From: Veillonella parvula
GTDB lineage: Bacteria; Bacillota; Negativicutes; Veillonellales; Veillonellaceae
Assembly: GCA_947096075.1 (NCBI GenBank)
Contig: CAMUQE010000104.1
Span: 1 to 6,625 of the forward strand
Reading direction: 5' to 3'
DNA length: 6,625 nucleotides
Shown: positions 1-5,415 of the stretch, in pieces
Layout: every line of letters starts with the position of its first letter
How positions within the stretch are numbered: position 1 is the first letter of the stretch
Made by a program: the position numbers and the translations under genes
The notes under the pieces: model-generated
What the model was told of the DNA's origin: nothing
Databases searched by the model: none
The model's input: only the letters and a program-made list of their open reading frames with translations

Positions 1-21
1 GCCACTATCTTGTGTTCGTTG

Positions 22-27
22 TATAAT
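22..27 (+). promoter_or_regulatory. Possible -10 element of the sstT promoter
   Basis: A perfect TATAAT lies 72 bases upstream of the sstT ATG. The matching -35 hexamer would fall at or just beyond the left edge of the window, and bases 1-6 (GCCACT) are a poor match, so only half a promoter is visible. A second, weaker pair (TTGTCG at 55-60, TATTTA at 78-83, 17 bases apart) would leave a very short leader. Nothing else is recognisable in bases 1-99 except the ribosome binding site. Confidence 0.3.
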
Positions 28-99
28 GACATATGTCCATGATGAAAGGATATTTTGTCGTGGGTTTTATTTGTTTTTATTTAAGTATTGGAGTGTACT

Positions 100-1320
100 A
101 TGAATCGATTTGTAAAATCAATCAACCAAGTCAGTCTAATCCAACAAATTATCATAGGTTTGATTATTGGTATTTTGACTGCTCTTTATGTGCCAGATGT
201 GGCCAATGAACTTGCTTTATTAGGTGTTCTTTTTGTTGGTGCTCTTAAAGGCATTGCCCCTATCCTTGTATTCTTCTTGGTAATCGCAGCGATTAGTAAA
301 CATCGCTCTGGCCAAAAAACAGGTATGGGTTCTGTAATCACCTTATATCTATTAGGTACATTCCTATCCGCAGCATTAGCTGTAGTCGTAAGTTTCTTCT
401 TCCCTACTACATTACATCTAGCAGCAAGTGCCGCTGATGCAGCGCCTCCTCAAGGTATTGCTGAAGTTATGACAACTTTACTTAAAAATGTAGTTGATAA
501 CCCTGTAAAAGCATTGATGTCTGCTAACTATATCGGTATTCTAGGTTGGGCACTTATCCTAGGTGGTGCTTTACGTCATGCGCCACTGAATACAAAAGAG
601 GTTATGGAATCCATCGCTCAAGCAATTACTACAGTAGTAGGCTGGATCATTCGCTTTGCTCCTCTTGGTATCATGGGACTTGTAGCGGAATCCATTGCTA
701 CTAACGGTATCGAAGCTTTGATTGGTTACTTCCAATTACTCGTTTTATTACTTGGTTCTATGATTTTTGTAGCACTAGTAATCAATCCGATTTTGTCCTT
801 CATTTATCTTCGTCGTAATCCATACCCATTGGTATTTAAATGTTTACGCGAATCTGCAATCTACGCATTCTTTACACGTAGTTCTGCTGCCAACATTCCT
901 GTAAATCTTAACTTAGCTAAACGTTTGAAATTGAACCCTGATATGTATTCCGTATCCATTCCACTAGGTGCTACAATCAATATGGGGGGTGCTGCGATTA
1001 CGATTACAATCATGACATTAGCTGCAGCTCATACTTTGGGTATCGTTGTAGATATTCCTACTGCAATTCTCTTATCCATCATTGCCACTATTGGTGCTTG
1101 TGGTGCTTCTGGTGTTGCAGGCGGTTCCTTGTTACTTATTCCATTGGCTTGTTCCCTATTTGGTATCTCCAATGATGTAGCAATGCAAGTTGTAGGCGTA
1201 GGTTTCATTATTGGCGTATTACAAGACTCCACGGAAACTGCGCTTAACTCTAGCACAGATATCCTTTTCACTGCTACTGCTGATTATGCAAAACGCGGTT
1301 ATCATCAAGATTGGAATTAA
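100..1320 (+). CDS. sstT: Serine/threonine:Na+ symporter SstT
   Basis: This 406-residue inner-membrane protein of the dicarboxylate/amino acid:cation symporter (DAACS) family should import L-serine and L-threonine with Na+. E. coli SstT is about 414 residues, so it looks full length. Visible family marks are the serine-rich re-entrant segment FTRSSAANIPVNL (residues 258-270), the SIPLGATINMGGAA segment (286-299) and the C-terminal QDSTETALNSSTD segment (375-387). Hydrophobic stretches are spread along the whole chain, for example 14-30, 41-65, 78-101, 143-156, 207-235 and 321-350. The reading frame is open back to a TTG at 88, but I chose ATG 100. A GGAG at 90-93 sits six bases before that ATG and would be inside the gene if TTG 88 were used. 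A terminator follows directly and the next gene has its own promoter, so it is probably monocistronic. Serine versus glutamate/aspartate specificity is inferred from overall resemblance to SstT. Confidence 0.9.
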   Translation: MNRFVKSINQVSLIQQIIIGLIIGILTALYVPDVANELALLGVLFVGALKGIAPILVFFLVIAAISKHRSGQKTGMGSVITLYLLGTFLSAALAVVVSFFFPTTLHLAASAADAAPPQGIAEVMTTLLKNVVDNPVKALMSANYIGILGWALILGGALRHAPLNTKEVMESIAQAITTVVGWIIRFAPLGIMGLVAESIATNGIEALIGYFQLLVLLLGSMIFVALVINPILSFIYLRRNPYPLVFKCLRESAIYAFFTRSSAANIPVNLNLAKRLKLNPDMYSVSIPLGATINMGGAAITITIMTLAAAHTLGIVVDIPTAILLSIIATIGACGASGVAGGSLLLIPLACSLFGISNDVAMQVVGVGFIIGVLQDSTETALNSSTDILFTATADYAKRGYHQDWN

Positions 1321-1330
1321 AACTTTCTTA

Positions 1331-1356
1331 GACGGTCCTTTGGGACCGTCTTTTTT
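1331..1356 (+). terminator. Rho-independent terminator of sstT
   Basis: A perfect 8-bp stem (GACGGTCC at 1331-1338, GGACCGTC at 1343-1350) with a TTTG loop is followed by six T residues. It starts ten bases after the sstT stop codon, and it separates sstT from the downstream flavoprotein gene. Confidence 0.93.
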
Positions 1357-1390
1357 GTAAACTAATTATATATTCTTTTATTAAGGCTTT

Positions 1391-1471
1391 GTGAAAGTTA
1401 CATATATCCCCACCTCTTAATTATCTGGAAATGATATTATGTATTTAGATTAACTAAATATAAACTTTCAC
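1391..1471. repeat. Spaced inverted repeat upstream of the flavoprotein gene
   Basis: GTGAAAGTT (1391-1399) is matched by its exact reverse complement AACTTTCAC (1463-1471), with 63 bases between. Inside it lies a smaller palindrome, TATTTAG-ATTAA-CTAAATA (1442-1460). The 1357-1565 gap holds no gene; it is AT-rich and contains these repeats and the promoter. Whether the repeats act as protein-binding sites or are chance in AT-rich DNA cannot be told from one sequence. Confidence 0.35.
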
Positions 1472-1484
1472 CAAACACTAACAA

Positions 1485-1510
1485 ACTATATTGATTTTCT
1501 TCAATATAGT
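1485..1510. promoter_or_regulatory. Perfect 10-bp inverted repeat, operator candidate
   Basis: ACTATATTGA (1485-1494) and TCAATATAGT (1501-1510) are exact reverse complements separated by six bases. The left arm covers the first bases of the -35 hexamer and the right arm ends three bases before the -10 hexamer. The whole element lies upstream of the predicted start point, so it would work as DNA, as a binding site for a dimeric regulator, rather than as an RNA hairpin. A bound protein would occlude RNA polymerase. The regulator is unknown. Confidence 0.5.
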
Positions 1511-1518
1511 GGTATAAT
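1491..1518 (+). promoter_or_regulatory. Promoter of the flavoprotein gene (extended -10)
   Basis: TTGATT (1491-1496) and a perfect TATAAT (1513-1518) are 16 bases apart. The -10 is preceded by TGG, a TGN extended -10 motif. Transcription would start near 1525, giving a leader of about 41 bases before the ATG at 1566. Confidence 0.7.
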
Positions 1519-1521
1519 ATA

Positions 1522-1540
1522 GTTAATGATAATAACTATT
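1522..1540. promoter_or_regulatory. Fur/PerR-like box at the predicted start point
   Basis: GTTAATGATAATAACTATT matches the classical 19-base Fur consensus GATAATGATAATCATTATC at 15 positions by direct comparison. Read as a 7-1-7 site (1527-1541) it matches TGATAAT-N-ATTATCA at 12 of 14. It covers the expected start of transcription, a usual place for a repressor. The region is very AT-rich, so a chance match is possible, and Fur, PerR or another family member cannot be told apart. Confidence 0.4.
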
Positions 1541-1565
1541 AGTAGATATATAGAAAGGAATCAAC

Positions 1566-3083
1566 ATGAAACAATACGATATTATTGTAGTTGGTACAGG
1601 CGGCGCAACCATCGTAGCTGACGCTGCGCTCAAAAAAGGCCTTAAAGTGGCAATCATAGAAAAAGGTAAATTTGGTGGCACATGCCTAACTCGCGGTTGT
1701 ATTCCTACAAAAGTTATGGTTACAGCGGCTAATGCAATCCAAGAAGTAGAAGAATTCAAAAAAATTGGTATTAATGTTGGTTCTGCTACTATGGACTGGG
1801 ATACGGTTTCAAAACGTACATGGCATAAAATTGACGAATCTGCTGGCATCTATGATTATTATAACGCCTATGACAACGTAGATGTGTATCGTGGTGCAGC
1901 AAGCTTTGTATCCGATAAAGTGATGAACATCCATCTTAACGATGGCTCTGGCACTGTAGAAATTACGGCACCTACTATTATTCTTGGTACAGGTGGTTAC
2001 AGCAATGTACCTAATTTACCTGGTCTTCAAGAAGCAGGCTACCTTACTAGTGAAAGCCTCTTCGGCGATAAATTCCCTAAACAACCATACAAATCCCTTG
2101 CTGTACTTGGTGCAGGTCCAATCGGTGTTGAATTTGCTCACGTATTTGCATCCGCTGGTACAAAGGTAACAATTCTTCAACATAATGTACGTTTAGTACC
2201 TAAAGAAGATGCAGAAGTATCTGAACACTTATTAAATAACTACAGAGCACGTGGCATTAACGTAGTTCTAAATCAAGATACTGTTGAAATTCGCCAAGAA
2301 GATGGTCTCAAAGTAGTCGTTACTAAAGATCGTACTACTGGTGAAATTTTAGAAACTAAAGTTGAAGAAATCCTTGTAGCTGCAGGTATCCGCCCTGCCG
2401 TAGAAGAGCTTCACCTTGAAAATACTGGTATCGAAACATGTCCAAAAGGCTGGATTAAAACTAACGAATTCTTAGAAACATCCGTTGATGGTATCTATGC
2501 ACTAGGTGACGTAAACGGCGAACCTGCATTCCGTCATCGTGCAAATTACGAAGCAGATATTATTGCTCACAATCTCTTCTACGCAACAAGTGAAGAAGAT
2601 TACCGTTGGGCACGTTATGATACATTGCCTAAGGTTACATTCTCCTACCCTGAAATTGGTAGCGTAGGTCTTACTGAAGCAGAAGCTATTAAAGCTGGTT
2701 ACAATGTAGGTGTAGGCAAAAACTACTACTCTTCTACAGCCAAAGGTTACGCAATGGGTATCAACCCTGGGGATGTAAATGACGGCTTTGTTAAAATAGT
2801 GGTAGACAAAGATACTAACCATATCCTTGGTATGCATGTAATAGGTCCTCAAGCGTCTATCCTCTTCCAACCATATGTAAACCTTATGAACAGTGGTGTA
2901 ACTCCGTTGACAGCAATTAATGAAGAAATCGCTTCTGAACGTACTGAACGCTTACGTGAAAAAGGTATTACCCGCGAAATGGATCCAAGATCCGTTATCA
3001 CTGTAGGCGAAACAATGAGTCCACACCCATCCCTCGTTGAGGTTATTATGTGGACACAAGTATATTACGAAAATCGTTGGTAA
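1566..3083 (+). CDS. Dihydrolipoyl dehydrogenase-class FAD/NAD(P) disulfide oxidoreductase, divergent
   Basis: This 505-residue cytoplasmic flavoenzyme is of the class I pyridine nucleotide-disulfide oxidoreductase type, expected to pass electrons between NAD(P)(H), FAD and a disulfide substrate. The FAD Rossmann segment is residues 4-32, ending in the ribose-binding Glu32. The redox disulfide is C40/C45 in GGTCLTRGCIPTK. The nucleotide-binding GAGPIG is at 182-187 and the second FAD motif YALGD at 311-315. The C-terminal catalytic pair is H487/E492 in HPSLVE. All catalytic parts are present. Three points are odd: the first glycine motif is GTGGAT; the position where Lpd usually has a NAD-ribose-binding Glu is Gln205; and a charged stretch of about 29 residues (roughly 451-481) precedes the His motif, making it longer than the usual 460-475. 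From memory, blocks such as HRANYEADIIAHNLF and GPQASILFQP resemble mycothione reductase. AGGA at 1556-1559 sets the start. No 2-oxoacid dehydrogenase or glycine cleavage gene is adjacent, so the substrate is unknown; automatic annotation would say dihydrolipoyl dehydrogenase. Confidence 0.88.
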   Translation: MKQYDIIVVGTGGATIVADAALKKGLKVAIIEKGKFGGTCLTRGCIPTKVMVTAANAIQEVEEFKKIGINVGSATMDWDTVSKRTWHKIDESAGIYDYYNAYDNVDVYRGAASFVSDKVMNIHLNDGSGTVEITAPTIILGTGGYSNVPNLPGLQEAGYLTSESLFGDKFPKQPYKSLAVLGAGPIGVEFAHVFASAGTKVTILQHNVRLVPKEDAEVSEHLLNNYRARGINVVLNQDTVEIRQEDGLKVVVTKDRTTGEILETKVEEILVAAGIRPAVEELHLENTGIETCPKGWIKTNEFLETSVDGIYALGDVNGEPAFRHRANYEADIIAHNLFYATSEEDYRWARYDTLPKVTFSYPEIGSVGLTEAEAIKAGYNVGVGKNYYSSTAKGYAMGINPGDVNDGFVKIVVDKDTNHILGMHVIGPQASILFQPYVNLMNSGVTPLTAINEEIASERTERLREKGITREMDPRSVITVGETMSPHPSLVEVIMWTQVYYENRW

Positions 3084-3100
3084 TAAATATAACATTAAGT

Positions 3101-3139
3101 CATATAAAAAGCTGTACCTAGGTACAGTCTTTTTATATG
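3101..3139. terminator. Bidirectional terminator of the flavoprotein gene
   Basis: A perfect 16-bp palindrome, CTGTACCTAGGTACAG (3112-3127), is extended by CATATAAAAAG on the left and CTTTTTATATG on the right, with one unpaired T at 3128. Rightward RNA ends the core stem in TCTTTTT, and leftward RNA ends it in CTTTTT, so it could stop transcription from both sides. It starts 17 bases after the flavoprotein stop codon, in the gap between convergent genes. Bases 3140-3224 hold only AT-rich sequence with nothing I recognise. Confidence 0.85.
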
Positions 3140-3224
3140 AGCAAATTTACTACAGATACTAACATATTTAAAAGAAAATAATACAAAACAATACTATTAA
3201 TGGACATATATATAAGCCAAACAT

Positions 3225-3259
3225 AAAAAAGAGCCAAAGGCATATACCTTTGACTCTTT
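3225..3259 (-). terminator. Rho-independent terminator of the PepSY gene
   Basis: Read leftward, AAAGAG-T-CAAAGG, a six-base loop and CCTTTG-G-CTCTTT form a 13-bp stem in which the only mismatch in DNA becomes a U-G wobble in the leftward RNA. Six T residues of the leftward strand (A at 3225-3230 on the plus strand) follow, overlapping the end of the stem. On the plus strand the same position is an A-C mismatch and no T-tract follows the stem, which supports the leftward orientation. It lies 26 bases past the PepSY stop codon. Confidence 0.88.
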
Positions 3260-3284
3260 CATTATTTGATTATCATCCGTTAAA

Positions 3285-3941
3285 TTAACGTCCCATATCG
3301 ATGCCACTACCAAAAATAAGATTTGTTTTACGACCATCAAAACCTTGATCTGGCTCAGGTGGTAATTTATAGGATTTAGATTGTTCTACATAAGCACCTG
3401 TCTCAGCATCTACTGTAACAACTACTTTTTTACCATCCTGATGCATAGTCACATAGTATAAAACCTTACCATTATGAGCTTCAATCTTCCAGCCCTTCAT
3501 AACAGCATCAGTTCCAAGTTGTTGTTTTGCAACACGTTCTGCTTGAGTTGATTCAATAACTTTATCTTTATTGAAAATCTCCCCAATAACTTTCTTAGGT
3601 TTGCCCCCCTCTTCCATATCAGAAGCATTACCAGTGATTACGTCAATTTTCATCTTGTACTGATGATACTTACTATAACCAACTACTTTATAACCATAGT
3701 TCAAGTCATTAGAGTTGAGCTCTACAGAATGAAGCGCCGCATTTGGATAGCGATTTTGGAAAATAGTACCAATTTGGCTCATAGTCATAACCATGGACTC
3801 GCCAGGTGCACGTTTTACAGAGATATCCGTACTTGTTTCAGGCTTTGTTTTGCGTGCATCTGCCACACTTGGTGTAGCAACGGATAACATACCTACCGCT
3901 AATACACCCGTCAATGCCATAGAAATTAACTTTTTATTCAT
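3285..3941 (-). CDS. Secreted protein with two PepSY domains
   Basis: The 218-residue product starts with a signal peptide: MNKK, a hydrophobic core at about 5-22, then ATPSVADA, with likely cleavage after residue 27 or 29. Two PepSY-like repeats follow. The first, about 53-106, ends in YKMKIDVITGNASD. The second, about 131-185, ends in VVVTVDAETGAYVEQ. PepSY domains occur in peptidase propeptides and in free-standing exported proteins, where inhibition or ligand binding has been proposed; no peptidase or membrane domain is present here. The tail (186-218) is rich in Pro, Gly and charged residues and I do not recognise it. The frame extends 13 codons further upstream, but AGGAGG (plus-strand 3948-3953) lies six bases before the ATG at 3941, which decides the start. 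It lies 126 bases after the AI-2E gene on the same strand, so read-through is possible; I found no convincing separate promoter. Exact role is unknown. Confidence 0.85.
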   Translation of the reverse strand: MNKKLISMALTGVLAVGMLSVATPSVADARKTKPETSTDISVKRAPGESMVMTMSQIGTIFQNRYPNAALHSVELNSNDLNYGYKVVGYSKYHQYKMKIDVITGNASDMEEGGKPKKVIGEIFNKDKVIESTQAERVAKQQLGTDAVMKGWKIEAHNGKVLYYVTMHQDGKKVVVTVDAETGAYVEQSKSYKLPPEPDQGFDGRKTNLIFGSGIDMGR

Positions 3942-4030
3942 TATAATCCTCCTACTAGATACTATGCTTCTATTAATCAAACTATTAGTACGCTAGAATT
4001 TCTATAAGTTCATGCTATATTCAACAGCAC

Positions 4031-4052
4031 TAAAATATGTAAATAATCATAT
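4031..4052 (-). terminator. Weak possible terminator after the AI-2E gene
   Basis: Read leftward, ATATG (4052-4048), an eight-base loop and CATAT (4039-4035) are followed by TTTTA. The stem has only five mostly A-T pairs, so it is weak at best. I see no better hairpin in the 126-base gap, which leaves open that the PepSY gene is co-transcribed with the AI-2E gene. Confidence 0.2.
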
Positions 4053-4067
4053 CATTTAGACAATATA

Positions 4068-5189
4068 CTATAAACCTTCATTAGATGCAAGTCGCCCATC
4101 TACATCAGTCATAATCAATTTATAGCATGTAGCCACTAAAGGCACACCGATCAACATACCAGTAACCCCCATCAAGCTACCACCTACGATAACCGCAGCA
4201 AATACCCACAAACCCGGCAATCCCACAGAATTACCTACAATTTTAGGATAAATAAAGTTACTTTCAATTTGATGAAGTACCTCTAAGATAATTACATAGA
4301 TAAGAGCATCCATAGGGCTTACAGTAAGCAGCATAACAGCCCCAATAACCCCCCCTACATAAATACCTAACAACGGTATCAAACCGGTAAGACCAATTAC
4401 ACAGGCAATCGTTGTTGCATATTCAATATTGAATAGCCATAATGTAATACCTACCATGACACCTAAAATCAAAGCATCAATAAACTGTCCCACAAAGAAA
4501 CTACTGAAAGTTTGAACTGCTACGCGAGCAACATAACTAACGCGATTTACCCACTCATCTGATGCGTAAGCTTTTAATATACGCTCACCTTGCAGCATAA
4601 GGCGTTCCTTATCAAGCAACATATAAATAGCAAAGATTAGTCCAAGTCCGATGTTCAAAGTCCAGGACAATACAGATCCCATTGCATTCACAATATATGT
4701 GCCACCTTTTGTCCCCCATTCACGAGTATATTTAGCAAGATTCTCTCCACTTAGGGCATCTATAATCGTTTGATTCGACGCCATTGGAATTGTTTCTGTA
4801 ATATGTTGCATCCATGTTTGGAAGTCCGTATACAATTGCGGTGATGCAGCTACAATAATCGACATAGAATGAATCAATTGAGGTAAAGCCATCCGAGCAA
4901 TAAAATACACAATAACGCTAATTGTTACAAAAGATAGCAAAAGACTCAGTGGGCGACGTATTTTATACTTCCATCCAGAGTCACACTTAGGCCATAACCA
5001 TCGCTCATAACGAACGACTAGAATATCTAATACGAAAGCAATACAAGCACCCACAATGAGCGGAACAAAGGCCGTAAAGATAGCGTCAAGACCACTAGCA
5101 ATATCACTTATACGTAGTGCCATCATAATCATAATGCCCGCTAGTATAATAGCCCCTATGAGCTGTTTGTAATATTTAAATTCTTTCAT
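4068..5189 (-). CDS. AI-2E family transporter (YhhQ/TqsA/PerM-type membrane protein)
   Basis: This 373-residue inner-membrane protein has the layout of the AI-2E family (PF01594). Hydrophobic helices are at about 11-27, 38-58 and 80-100, followed by a polar stretch at 101-160. More helices are at about 165-192, 230-253, 258-290 and 324-357. Family marks are YMLLDKERL (189-197), GQFIDALILGVMVGI (234-248), IPLLGIYVGGVIGA (271-284) and the C-terminal ESNFIYPKIVGNSVGLPGLW segment (309-328). Length is typical. Members have been linked to export of the quorum-sensing signal AI-2 (TqsA) or to Na+/H+ exchange, so the family name does not prove the substrate, and nothing nearby (no luxS, no antiporter subunit) helps. 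The start ATG at 5189 has a modest TAGG five bases upstream. The 5190-5320 leader is AT-rich and shows ATTGTATG twice (5280-5287 and 5295-5302), but no promoter I trust. Confidence 0.87.
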   Translation of the reverse strand: MKEFKYYKQLIGAIILAGIMIMMALRISDIASGLDAIFTAFVPLIVGACIAFVLDILVVRYERWLWPKCDSGWKYKIRRPLSLLLSFVTISVIVYFIARMALPQLIHSMSIIVAASPQLYTDFQTWMQHITETIPMASNQTIIDALSGENLAKYTREWGTKGGTYIVNAMGSVLSWTLNIGLGLIFAIYMLLDKERLMLQGERILKAYASDEWVNRVSYVARVAVQTFSSFFVGQFIDALILGVMVGITLWLFNIEYATTIACVIGLTGLIPLLGIYVGGVIGAVMLLTVSPMDALIYVIILEVLHQIESNFIYPKIVGNSVGLPGLWVFAAVIVGGSLMGVTGMLIGVPLVATCYKLIMTDVDGRLASNEGL

Positions 5190-5320
5190 AATAACCTACT
5201 TCACATAACACTATTAATAAGCTACACCTATATAACTATACGATTCTCACATCGCATACATTACCAAAGCATAATGAACATTGTATGACCTAGTATTGTA
5301 TGCAAGCTTAGTATAACACA

Positions 5321-5384
5321 AAAGTCCACCTTGTCGCATGCTCGAATTCCCGATGAACAAGAGAGCATGATTGAAGGTGGACTT
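5321..5384 (-). terminator. Long two-tier hairpin behind the ompA gene, probable terminator
   Basis: AAGTCCACCTT (5322-5332) pairs perfectly with AAGGTGGACTT (5374-5384). Inside, CATGCTC (5337-5343) pairs perfectly with GAGCATG (5363-5369). A 4x4 internal loop separates the two stems and a 19-base loop caps them. In leftward RNA the outer stem is followed by TT-G-TGTT, a short T-rich run, so it can serve as the ompA terminator. It starts 32 bases past the ompA stop codon. At 63 bases it is far longer than the other terminators here. Confidence 0.65.
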
Positions 5385-5415
5385 ATTGTAGGGCTAATCT
5401 AGATAAGTCTAGAAA

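Noticed and set aside
88..99. TTG start four codons upstream for sstT
   Set aside because: The GGAG ribosome binding site (90-93) lies inside this extension and is correctly placed for ATG 100.
33..209. A 58-codon rightward frame starting at ATG 33 and overlapping sstT
   Set aside because: It has no ribosome binding site at 33, two thirds of it overlap sstT in another frame, and the translation resembles nothing known to me.
1523..1849. Leftward 108-codon frame across the flavoprotein start and promoter
   Set aside because: It is antisense to the FAD-binding region and has no family resemblance.
2502..2870. Leftward 122-codon frame inside the flavoprotein gene
   Set aside because: It lies fully antisense to a conserved coding region, with no domain or plausible initiation signal.
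3942..3980. 13-residue upstream extension of the PepSY protein
   Set aside because: It would place AGGAGG inside the gene and spoil the signal peptide start; ATG 3941 is much better.
5280..5302. Repeated TACAAT (leftward) as -10 elements of the AI-2E gene
   Set aside because: No acceptable -35 hexamer at 16-18 bases from either copy.
5340..5371. Ten-codon rightward peptide frame (MLEFPMNKRA) within the hairpin
   Set aside because: No ribosome binding site and no downstream gene in that direction to be controlled; likely chance.
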